From contig CASFRN010000128.1 in NCBI GenBank assembly GCA_949296855.1, positions 1 to 46,900 of the forward strand: DNA of 46,900 bases, read 5' to 3'. The stretch comes from an uncultured Bacteroides sp. (GTDB taxonomy: Bacteria; Bacteroidota; Bacteroidia; Bacteroidales; Bacteroidaceae). A program made the translations under genes and the position numbers. How positions within the stretch are numbered: the first letter of the stretch is position 1; the number at the start of each line of letters is the position of its first letter. The notes beneath the pieces were generated by a model, which was given only the letters and a program-made list of their open reading frames with translations, had not been told where the DNA came from and ran no database searches. Shown here in pieces: positions 40,210 to 46,900 of this stretch.

Positions 40210-41976
40210 ATGAAAGATTTCTTAAAGTACATGCTGGCTGCCATTGTCGGGGTCTGCATCGTAGGAGTTGTATTTACCATTATCGGCATCATGAGCATTG
40301 CCGGCATGGTGGCTTCCTCATCGGGAAGCGAAACGAAAGTAAGCGATAATTCTGTATTTATCCTTAACTTGAGCGGAAGTGTGGAAGAGCGTGCGCAACC
40401 CAATCCGCTGAGCCAACTGATGGGCGATAATTTCGAGACATACGGGCTGAACGACATCCTCAGCTCGATAAAAAAAGCAAAAGAGAACGAAAAGATAAAA
40501 GGCATCTGCCTGAACGCGGGCGCTTTTTCCTGTTCGCCGGCTTCGCTGGAAGAAATACGGAACGCTTTAGCAGATTTTAAAGAAAGCGGAAAATTCATCG
40601 TTGCCTACGGAGGAAACTACCTTCAAAGCACGTATTACTTGGCAAGTGTAGCCGATAAGATTGCAATCAACCCGCAAGGAAGCCTCGGCTGGCATGGGCT
40701 GGCTACGCAAACGTATTTCCTGAAAGACCTGTACGACAAGATAGGCGTGGAAATGCAAATATTCCGTGTAGGCACCTACAAATCGGCGGTAGAGCCTTAC
40801 ATCGCCACCCAAATGAGCGACGCCAACCGCGAGCAGACGCAAGCCTTCGCCAATTCGATATGGAATCAAATGGTAGCTGACGTGTCCGCTTCACGCGAGA
40901 TTCCCGCCGACAGCCTCAACGCACTTGCCGACCGGAACATGGACCTTCAGCCTACCGGCACTTACATCGCCGCAGGGCTTGCCGACACATTGATGTATCA
41001 GGACGAAATGCTCGCTTACCTGAAACAACTGACCGATACCGATGAAGACGACGCACTGAATAAGCTCTACCTGAACGACATGGTAAACGTACAACGCAAC
41101 GTGCCCAAAGACAAGAGCGGAAATGTCCTCGCCGTTTATTACGCTACAGGGGCAATCGGCTCCAGCGAACTTCCTACCGATGAAGGAATCAATCCGGGGA
41201 AAGTGACCAAAGACTTGCGCAAGCTGCGTGAGGACGAAAGCGTGAAAGCGGTAGTATTGCGTGTCAATTCACCGGGAGGGAGCGCGTTCGGCTCGGAAGA
41301 AATATGGCGGGAAGTGACCCTGCTGAAAGAAAAGAAGCCTGTCATCGTCTCGATGGGTGACTACGCCGCATCGGGCGGTTATTACATTTCGTGCGCAGCC
41401 GACTGGATTGTAGCCCAGCCTACCACCTTAACAGGCTCCATCGGCATCTTCGGACGAATTCCGAACGCCGAAAAACTGCTGAACGACAAATTAGGCATTC
41501 ATTTCGACGGCGTGAAGACCAATAAGCTGGCAGACCTCGGCGACATGACCCGCCCCTTCAACGAAGAAGAGAAAGCATTGATGCAGAACATGATAAACCA
41601 TGGCTATGAACTCTTCACCCAGCGTTGTGCCGACGGACGCAAGATGCCGATAGACGAACTCAAGAAGATAGCCGAAGGCAGGGTGTGGACAGGCGAAATG
41701 GCAAAAGACCTGAAACTGGTAGACGAGTTAGGAGGAATAGACCGCGCCATTGCCGTAGCGGCTGAACGTGCAGAGATAGAAGACTATACCGTAATGAGTT
41801 ATCCCAAACAGGAAGACTTCTTCAGCAGCCTGATGAATTCGGGTACAGACCGTTATTTATCGGCACGCCTGAAAGACGAGTTGGGCGTATTCTACGAACC
41901 GTTCCGCCACTTGCAAAGCATTGAGAAGAGCGACCCGATACAGGCACGCCTGCCGTTTATGATAACGATTAAATAA
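40210..41976 (+). CDS. sppA: Signal peptide peptidase SppA, long (67K) type
   Basis: This encodes 588 residues. An N-terminal membrane anchor (about 8-35) is followed by two tandem peptidase-S49 domains. The catalytic Lys191 is in RVGTYKSAVEPY (first domain) and the nucleophile Ser388 is in GDYAASGGYYIS (second domain), the Lys/Ser dyad split known for the long SppA. Other conserved blocks are VVLRVNSPGGSAFGSEEIWR and TLTGSIGIFGRIPN. The enzyme degrades cleaved signal peptides in the membrane, with its active site facing the periplasm. First gene of sppA-lpxK-punA-thiL; 17 bp to lpxK. Confidence 0.95.
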   Translation: MKDFLKYMLAAIVGVCIVGVVFTIIGIMSIAGMVASSSGSETKVSDNSVFILNLSGSVEERAQPNPLSQLMGDNFETYGLNDILSSIKKAKENEKIKGICLNAGAFSCSPASLEEIRNALADFKESGKFIVAYGGNYLQSTYYLASVADKIAINPQGSLGWHGLATQTYFLKDLYDKIGVEMQIFRVGTYKSAVEPYIATQMSDANREQTQAFANSIWNQMVADVSASREIPADSLNALADRNMDLQPTGTYIAAGLADTLMYQDEMLAYLKQLTDTDEDDALNKLYLNDMVNVQRNVPKDKSGNVLAVYYATGAIGSSELPTDEGINPGKVTKDLRKLREDESVKAVVLRVNSPGGSAFGSEEIWREVTLLKEKKPVIVSMGDYAASGGYYISCAADWIVAQPTTLTGSIGIFGRIPNAEKLLNDKLGIHFDGVKTNKLADLGDMTRPFNEEEKALMQNMINHGYELFTQRCADGRKMPIDELKKIAEGRVWTGEMAKDLKLVDELGGIDRAIAVAAERAEIEDYTVMSYPKQEDFFSSLMNSGTDRYLSARLKDELGVFYEPFRHLQSIEKSDPIQARLPFMITIK

Positions 41977-41993
41977 ATTGATAAACTAACGCG

Positions 41994-43100
41994 ATGAGCC
42001 ATAACTGGAAAATATACCGCTCCCTGCTCCCTATAGCCTGGCTATACGGAGCAGGCGTGCGCTTGCGCAACTTCCTTTTCGATAAAGGAATATTGCGTCA
42101 GCATACATTTCCTGTTCCGGTTATCTGCATCGGTAACCTTACGGTAGGGGGCACAGGCAAGACTCCGCATACCGAATACCTGATTCGTTTGTTGCGTCCG
42201 GAATATCAAGTGGCGGTATTGAGCCGGGGGTATAAACGGAAATCAAAAGGATTTGTATTGGGGAATCCCGAAACACCGATTGAAGAGATTGGCGACGAAC
42301 CTTACCAAATGTTGCATAAATTTCCCGACGTTTATGTAGCGGTAGACGAGAAACGATGTGAAGGCATTCGCTTCTTAACAGACGGGCATACGGCTCCCGG
42401 CACACGAGTCATCCTTTTAGACGATGCTTTCCAACATCGGCATGTAAAACCCGGCATCAGCATCCTGCTTACCGACTATAACCGGTTAATAACAAGAGAC
42501 CGGCTGCTTCCGGCAGGACGCTTGCGCGAACCCGTTGAAGGAAAAAACCGTGCGGACATTATCTTGATTAGCAAATGTCCTTCTACTCTGACGAAAGAAG
42601 AACAAGCGGAGGTGCGAAGAGAAATCGCTCCCAAGCAAGGTCAGCTTCTTTTCTTTACAACGTTAGCATACGGGCGATTGCAAGCCTTGTTCGTCTCTTC
42701 TCCAGAACGCAAACTGGAAAACCTCCAAGCGGATGAACACATCTTGCTATTAACAGGCATTGCCTCGCCAGCCCCGCTCATCGAAAAATTATCAGAGTAT
42801 ACTTCTCACGTCACGCCGCTGACTTTCCCCGACCACCATGCTTTCGATGCCAATGATATACAACGCATTCAAACCGCATTCGAAAAGCTTCCGGAAGGGA
42901 AACGGCTGATTATTACCACCGAAAAAGACGCCGCAAGGCTCATCGGGCATCCGGACATAGCACCGGAACTGACACCTTATATATATGTATTGCCCGTTGA
43001 GGTAAGTTTCCTCAACGAGGAAGAAAGAATTATGTTTAACCAAAACATCACGGATTATGTTAGAGAAAATTCAAGAAACAGCAGCCTTTCTGAAGGCTAA
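41994..43100 (+). CDS. lpxK: Tetraacyldisaccharide 4'-kinase
   Basis: This membrane-associated kinase phosphorylates the 4' position of the lipid A precursor, forming lipid IV-A, and so is needed for the outer membrane. It has 368 residues. An N-terminal hydrophobic region (LLPIAWLYGAGVRLRNFLFD) anchors it. The P-loop GNLTVGGTGKTPHTEYLIR is intact, and LLDDAFQHRHVKPG, LLTDYNRLITRDRLLPAGRL and EPVEGKNRADIILISKC are typical. The end overlaps the start of punA by 44 nt in another frame, suggesting coupling or a later punA start. Confidence 0.94.
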   Translation: MSHNWKIYRSLLPIAWLYGAGVRLRNFLFDKGILRQHTFPVPVICIGNLTVGGTGKTPHTEYLIRLLRPEYQVAVLSRGYKRKSKGFVLGNPETPIEEIGDEPYQMLHKFPDVYVAVDEKRCEGIRFLTDGHTAPGTRVILLDDAFQHRHVKPGISILLTDYNRLITRDRLLPAGRLREPVEGKNRADIILISKCPSTLTKEEQAEVRREIAPKQGQLLFFTTLAYGRLQALFVSSPERKLENLQADEHILLLTGIASPAPLIEKLSEYTSHVTPLTFPDHHAFDANDIQRIQTAFEKLPEGKRLIITTEKDAARLIGHPDIAPELTPYIYVLPVEVSFLNEEERIMFNQNITDYVRENSRNSSLSEG

Positions 43101-43866
43101 GATGCAGACTCATCCCGAAACCGCCATTATATTGGGAACCGGTTTGGGAAGCTTGGTGCATGAAATTACAGATAAATACGAAATAAGCTACAAAGATATC
43201 CCCAACTTCCCTCTTTCAACGGTAGAAGGGCATAGCGGGAAACTGATATTCGGCAAGTTGGGTGGTAAAGACATCCTGGCTATGCAAGGACGTTTCCACT
43301 TTTATGAAGGTTATTCCATGCAACAAGTGACCTTCCCGGTACGTGTGATGCGTGAATTGGGCATCAAGACCCTCTTTGTATCAAATGCAGCCGGAGGCAT
43401 GAACCCGAACTTCGAGATAGGCGACCTGATGATTATCACCGACCATATCAACCTCTTCCCTGAACATCCGTTGCGCGGAAAGAACATTGATTACGGACCG
43501 CGCTTCCCGGACATGAGCGAAGCTTATTCAAGAGACTTAATCGCCAAAGCACTGGAAATCGCAAAAGAAAAAGACATCAAGGTGCAGCAAGGCGTCTATG
43601 TAGGCACACAAGGACCTACGTTCGAAACTCCGGCTGAATATAAGATGTTCCATATCTTGGGCGGTGATGCCGTAGGTATGTCGACCGTACCTGAAGTGAT
43701 TGTTGCCAACCATTGTGGCATCAAGGTGTTTGGCGTATCGGTCATTACTGATTTGGGCATAGAAGGGCAAATCGTAGAAGTATCACACGAAGAAGTGCAA
43801 AAAGCTGCTGATGCCGCTCAACCACGTATGACTACCATTATGAAAGAATTGATTAACAGAGCGTAA
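43057..43866 (+). CDS. punA: Purine nucleoside phosphorylase, trimeric (PNP I) type
   Basis: This cytoplasmic enzyme splits inosine and guanosine with phosphate into the base and ribose 1-phosphate for purine salvage. It has 269 residues. Motifs are IILGTGLGSL (phosphate loop), PLSTVEGHSGKLIFG, GRFHFYEGY, TLFVSNAAGGMNPNFEIGDL, ITDHINLFPEHPLRG, YVGTQGPTFETPAEY and AVGMSTVPEVIVANH with the base-site region, ending VFGVSVITDLG. The chosen start (MLEKIQETAAFLKAKMQ) fits homologues although it lies inside lpxK; the next ATG (43102) would remove part of the first helix. Confidence 0.94.
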   Translation: MLEKIQETAAFLKAKMQTHPETAIILGTGLGSLVHEITDKYEISYKDIPNFPLSTVEGHSGKLIFGKLGGKDILAMQGRFHFYEGYSMQQVTFPVRVMRELGIKTLFVSNAAGGMNPNFEIGDLMIITDHINLFPEHPLRGKNIDYGPRFPDMSEAYSRDLIAKALEIAKEKDIKVQQGVYVGTQGPTFETPAEYKMFHILGGDAVGMSTVPEVIVANHCGIKVFGVSVITDLGIEGQIVEVSHEEVQKAADAAQPRMTTIMKELINRA

Positions 43867-43869
43867 ACC

Positions 43870-44904
43870 ATGCACGAAGGAAACAGAACCGAAATAGCCA
43901 CGTTAGGCGAATTTGGCTTAATCAAACACCTGACGGAAGATATTAAATTGGAAAATAAAGAGTCGGTGTATGGCATAGGTGATGATGCCGCCGTGCTTTC
44001 TTATCCGGATAAGCAAGTATTGGTCACCACCGACCTATTAATGGAAGGCGTACATTTCGACTTAGTGTATACTCCACTCAAGCACTTGGGGTACAAATCG
44101 GCAATGGTAAACTTCTCGGATATCTATGCCATGAACGGAACGCCCAAGCAGATTACCGTATCTTTAGCCGTATCAAAACGCTTCTGCATCGAAGATTTAG
44201 AAGACTTCTATGACGGTGTGAAACTGGCTTGCCAGCAGCATCACGTAGACATCGTAGGAGGAGATACCACTTCTTCAGTAACCGGTCTTGCCATTTCCAT
44301 CACTTGCATCGGCGAAGCGGATAAAGACCAAGTGGTTTATCGGAACGGAGCGAAAGAAACCGACTTGATTTGTGTGTCGGGCGACTTGGGTGCCGCCTAT
44401 ATGGGACTTCAATTATTGGAACGCGAGAAAGCGGTATTCCAAGGAGAAAAGGACGTTCAGCCCGACTTTGCCGGCAAAGAATACCTATTGGAACGTATTT
44501 TAAAGCCGGAAGCACGCCGTGACATCATCGAAAGCTTGGCTAAAGCGGGAATCAAGCCTACGGCAATGATGGATATTTCGGACGGGCTTTCTTCAGAACT
44601 GATGCACATTTGTTCGCAAAGCAAGACGGGATGCCGGGTATATGAAGAACGTATTCCGATTGATTACCAGACCGCCGTCATGGCAGAAGAGTTCAACATG
44701 AATCTTTCCACTTGCGCCCTGAACGGAGGCGAAGATTACGAATTGCTCTTCACCGTTCCTCTCACCGCACACGAGCAAGTGTCGCAGATAGAGGGCGTAA
44801 AAGTAATCGGCTATATCACCAAGCCCGACTTAGGCTGTGCCCTGATAACCCGTGACGGAACCGAACTGGAACTGAAAGCCCAAGGCTGGAATCCGTTGAA
44901 ATAA
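43870..44904 (+). CDS. thiL: Thiamine-monophosphate kinase
   Basis: This encodes 344 residues. It phosphorylates thiamine monophosphate to thiamine diphosphate, the last step of cofactor synthesis. The N-terminus LGEFGLIKHLT is followed by the Mg/ATP motif YGIGDDAAVLSY, then VTTDLLMEGVHFDLVYTPLK, MVNFSDIYAMNG, VGGDTTSS, VSGDLGAAYMGLQL, AMMDISDGLSSELMHI and LNGGEDYELLFTVP, all typical of the AIR-synthase/ThiL fold. It starts 3 bp after punA, so translation is tightly coupled. Last gene of the operon. Confidence 0.95.
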   Translation: MHEGNRTEIATLGEFGLIKHLTEDIKLENKESVYGIGDDAAVLSYPDKQVLVTTDLLMEGVHFDLVYTPLKHLGYKSAMVNFSDIYAMNGTPKQITVSLAVSKRFCIEDLEDFYDGVKLACQQHHVDIVGGDTTSSVTGLAISITCIGEADKDQVVYRNGAKETDLICVSGDLGAAYMGLQLLEREKAVFQGEKDVQPDFAGKEYLLERILKPEARRDIIESLAKAGIKPTAMMDISDGLSSELMHICSQSKTGCRVYEERIPIDYQTAVMAEEFNMNLSTCALNGGEDYELLFTVPLTAHEQVSQIEGVKVIGYITKPDLGCALITRDGTELELKAQGWNPLK

Positions 44905-44908
44905 GATA

Positions 44909-44960
44909 AATCAAACGCAGAGACGCAAAAGCGCAAAGTTTTACGTCTCTGTGTTTGATT
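44909..44960. terminator. Inverted repeat between convergent genes, probable terminator
   Basis: AATCAAACGCAGAGACG (44909-44925) pairs with CGTCTCTGTGTTTGATT (44944-44960), 17 pairs with one wobble and an 18-nt loop. It lies 5 nt after the thiL stop codon and 17 nt before the end of the convergent DUF3843 gene. The U-tract is weak on both sides. Confidence 0.6.
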
Positions 44961-44977
44961 CCATTGCAGAATGAAAC

Positions 44978-46363
44978 TCAATCATTATAATCTTTCTCCC
45001 GGCAACGATGGAAGAAATAATCAGTCAGGAAGTGTGCGTTCTGTTGCAAGAACTTCCGTCCGTACGCTTCCCCTTTCAAGCTGTTTAATGCCGCATCGGG
45101 CAACATGCCTTTATCTTGCAACATACAACTCAAATCGTATGGTATTACATCCGGATTAAGTAAAAAGGAAATAGCTTTTTGAGCAGCAACTTTTGCGTCG
45201 TAGAAAGCATTGTCGGGCGATTTGATGCACTCGCACAATCGGGTTTGTACACACAAGCCGTTTCGGGAGCTTACCATCAAGACCATACCATGGTCGGCTT
45301 TCATTGTCGGAGGCAATTCCGCATCTTTAGTCATGTTATATTTTAAATCGTGTGTAAAGAAGTCAATCATCTCCTGCCGTGACTTACAGAAGTGGAACGG
45401 CTTTCCGCCGGTTGCTTTCATGAAATCTTTGTAAACAGCCTTTTCATTCAGATGCTCTTTTTCTTTACACATATCTTCTATCGATGACTTAATGTCATCA
45501 TCCAATGACGGAGACATTACCAATATACCCATTTGGCACCAAGCGTTTCCGTAATGTAATAACGTGCAGTAAATAGTTGATTTTCCCACCTGTCGTTTTT
45601 TGATTTTCTTCAAGTCAAAAGATTCTTTGAACACCTTATATACATTAGTTTTAGCGCATAAGTCTTGTAAATACAAAAACTCGGAATCTTCTTCCGTAAG
45701 CAGGAAATAACTTTCCAAACTTTCTTTTGCTGTTCGCCAGTCTTGCGGTCCGTCGTTCCGTTCAGCCCACAAAGCCAGCCATTCACAGGAAGGCAATGAC
45801 AAAAGGTCTCTACGTCCTTTTAGCATCAAAGATGTATAGATACTGTATCGAATCATTTCCTGCTTGTCCTGCCAGTCTTCACCCAAACTTTCATCCAAAT
45901 CTTCCACTTCGTCCCAATATTGTTCTTCATTTTCGATATTGAAGTATGAATCATAATGGAACCATTGCAATACAAGCCGATGCTTATCAAAGCCTTCTAT
46001 CCTTTTTTCCTTTGGGTGCATAAATTGCCAAAGCCGTTCGTTTTCAGGTGCCGTTTCATAAATCTTGTCTAATAGGCAATAAATTTCATTAGCGATTATT
46101 GTTATCGCCGGATTCTCCGGATTAATAACGCGTCCTTCTCCCCGACAACAGGTTTGGATATGATGCCATAACAAGAACTGTATGTCTTCCGGATTGATTT
46201 CATCAGGATAATATTCCTCGTTCAGTGGATAAAAGGGAAGCCAGTTTCCGTAACGCTTCTTGCATTCTGCGGTAAAGGTTGTCCAAATACCTATTTGACT
46301 AATGACATCTTCAAACCAAGCCGTCAAACAGAGGCTGGCGTTAACGGATATCTTCATCATCAT
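44978..46363 (-). CDS. C-terminal main part of the DUF3843 protein
   Basis: 461 residues if started at ATG 46363. The first four codons (MMMK) come from the frame-shifted GATGATGATGAAG run and are probably not native. From NASLCLTAWFEDVIS onward the sequence reads as intact DUF3843: LLDKIYETAPENERLWQFMH, YIQDKQE-like acidic helices, GKSTIYCTLLHYGNAWCQMG, and HGMVLMVSSRNGLCVQTRLC. No stop or further shift occurs, so the damage is either recent or only apparent. Confidence 0.65.
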   Translation of the reverse strand: MMMKISVNASLCLTAWFEDVISQIGIWTTFTAECKKRYGNWLPFYPLNEEYYPDEINPEDIQFLLWHHIQTCCRGEGRVINPENPAITIIANEIYCLLDKIYETAPENERLWQFMHPKEKRIEGFDKHRLVLQWFHYDSYFNIENEEQYWDEVEDLDESLGEDWQDKQEMIRYSIYTSLMLKGRRDLLSLPSCEWLALWAERNDGPQDWRTAKESLESYFLLTEEDSEFLYLQDLCAKTNVYKVFKESFDLKKIKKRQVGKSTIYCTLLHYGNAWCQMGILVMSPSLDDDIKSSIEDMCKEKEHLNEKAVYKDFMKATGGKPFHFCKSRQEMIDFFTHDLKYNMTKDAELPPTMKADHGMVLMVSSRNGLCVQTRLCECIKSPDNAFYDAKVAAQKAISFLLNPDVIPYDLSCMLQDKGMLPDAALNSLKGEAYGRKFLQQNAHFLTDYFFHRCREKDYND

Positions 46364-46499
46364 CGAACATTCCGTCCGCTAAACGTGTTTGCAACACCTG
46401 GTAAATCTGATTGGCGATGTCGGTATAATAGTGATCTATTTCATCTGTCTGCCGGTAAGGATGTAACTTCACCCACTCTTTCGGATATATTTTCTTCAT
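46341..46499 (-). CDS. N-terminal fragment of the DUF3843 gene
   Basis: A 52-residue frame from ATG 46499, starting MKKIYPKEWVKLHPYRQTDE and ending GMFDDDEDIR. It overlaps the downstream frame by 23 nt. The strongly non-random start and the match in direction and position to the missing N-terminus of the 461-residue frame show that it belongs to that gene. Confidence 0.65.
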   Translation of the reverse strand: MKKIYPKEWVKLHPYRQTDEIDHYYTDIANQIYQVLQTRLADGMFDDDEDIR

Positions 46500-46707
46500 C
46501 GTATGTTTATTTTAATTGTACGTATTTTTGTTGTCTGTTTAATTTCGGTCTAAAGATATGCAGAAAATCATTTCGTTACCAATAATACCCCAATAAAGTC
46601 AAATATTATTTTTTTTGTGTGCCCCATCTTAATCGTCCGCAGCCTTGTTTTATCTTCTCTGTATGTTCTGTTATTTCTTCACTCTTTAAAAAAAAATTCC
46701 AAAAATA

Positions 46708-46738
46708 TTTGCAGTTTCGAAAACTTTGGCTACCTTTG
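46708..46738 (+). promoter_or_regulatory. Promoter of tRNA-Phe
   Basis: TTTG (46708-46711), exactly 19 bp, then TACCTTTG (46731-46738): a perfect match to the Bacteroides housekeeping promoter. The predicted start lies about 7 nt downstream, leaving a precursor leader of roughly 15 nt before the tRNA. The rest of the 46500-46707 gap is AT-rich with no gene that I can support. Confidence 0.85.
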
Positions 46739-46759
46739 CACCCGCAAACGAGAAACAAC

Positions 46760-46832
46760 GGTGCCATAGCTCAGTTGGTAGAGCAAAGGACTGAAAATCC
46801 TTGTGTCCCCGGTTCGATTCCTGGTGGCACCA
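46760..46832 (+). tRNA. tRNA-Phe (anticodon GAA)
   Basis: This 73-nt tRNA folds into the full cloverleaf. Acceptor GGTGCCA/TGGCACC, D arm GCTC-AGTTGGTA-GAGC, anticodon stem AAGGA/TCCTT with loop CTGAAAA (GAA reads UUC/UUU), variable loop GTGTC, T arm CCCGG-TTCGATT-CCTGG, discriminator A. The 3' CCA is not encoded. The T-stem has a C-U mismatch at its third pair. Confidence 0.97.
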
Positions 46833-46842
46833 CTTGAAAATC

Positions 46843-46873
46843 AGAGAGTTACAGCGATGTAGCTCTCTTTTTT
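46843..46873 (+). terminator. Intrinsic terminator of tRNA-Phe
   Basis: AGAGAGTTACA (46843-46853), loop GCGA, TGTAGCTCTCT (46858-46868) form an 11-bp stem with one wobble pair and a GNRA-type loop, followed by TTTTT. It lies 10 nt after the tRNA end. Confidence 0.85.
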
Positions 46874-46900
46874 ATGCTCTGACATGGCTGAAATGCTGGA

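Larger units (their letters stand above)
44978..46499 (-). pseudogene. DUF3843 family gene broken by a frameshift
   Basis: Two overlapping frames together make one DUF3843-like protein. The first frame begins at the ATG at 46499 (MKKIYPKEWVKLHPYRQTDE) and ends at TAA 46341-46343 after 52 residues. The second is open through the same region as ATGATGATGAAG (start 46363) and continues NASLCLTAWFEDVISQIGIW to 44978, 461 residues. Removing one base near GTTAAC (46340-46345) would join DEDIR to NASLCLTAWF. The large part is acidic, cytoplasmic-looking and without a recognised catalytic motif; DUF3843 has no known function. The long second part may still be translated from the internal ATGs. Sequencing error is possible. 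Confidence 0.7.

Noticed and set aside
46619-46837. A 72-codon ORF reading through the tRNA
   Set aside because: Its end (GAIAQLVEQRTENPCVPGSI) is the well-known artefact of translating a tRNA gene.

Overview
The window is a chromosomal segment of a gut-type Bacteroidales bacterium, most like Bacteroides/Phocaeicola. The evidence is paired SusC/SusD genes, promoters of the Bacteroides type (TTTG, about 19 bp, TAnnTTTG), lipoproteins with short signal peptides, and Bacteroidales-typical families (DUF3332, PepSY-like, DUF3843, type B L31). The first gene is cut by the window edge. No plasmid, phage or complete insertion sequence was seen.

Layout. 1-11.9 kb is mixed housekeeping and accessory DNA: an MFS transporter (partial), a DUF3332 lipoprotein, class II fructose-bisphosphate aldolase, ribosomal protein L31 type B, an XRE-cupin regulator with an acyl-CoA synthetase, a CsgG-like exported protein, a membrane-anchored TPR/AraC regulator, a PepSY-like lipoprotein and ProB. 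12-29.2 kb is a xylan utilization locus. It has the xus core order SusC-SusD-SusC-SusD-XusE-GH10, with a GH10 xylanase whose catalytic domain is split by two carbohydrate-binding modules. A GH115 alpha-glucuronidase follows on its own promoter. An AT-rich orphan gene sits between xusE and xyn10. 29.4-40 kb holds an NtrC-type regulator and its kinase, divergent from a TolC / HlyD / FtsX-permease / FtsX-permease operon that starts at a textbook sigma-54 promoter with two tandem palindromic enhancer sites. 40.2-44.9 kb is an sppA-lpxK-punA-thiL operon. 45-46.9 kb holds a frameshifted DUF3843 gene and tRNA-Phe.

How the parts fit. The xus products should bind and import xylo-oligosaccharides released at the surface by Xyn10, and GH115 removes (methyl)glucuronic acid side chains. 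A strong terminator separates xyn10 from the GH115 gene. Both transcription units carry the same 20/21-bp phased repeat array (consensus near ATGTAACAT). In both cases its last copy ends exactly 29 nt before the TAnnTTTG promoter element, which suggests one activator for both. A second, unrelated array (four 12-mers at exact 22-bp steps) lies between proB and the xus operon. No hybrid two-component regulator for the locus is inside the window.

The most unusual items are these two phased arrays, the sigma-54/UAS-controlled export operon that lacks an ATPase gene, the near-identical repeat modules placed between its cistrons, the AT-rich insert in the xus operon and the broken DUF3843 gene. All functional statements are read from sequence and family knowledge; no searches were run.
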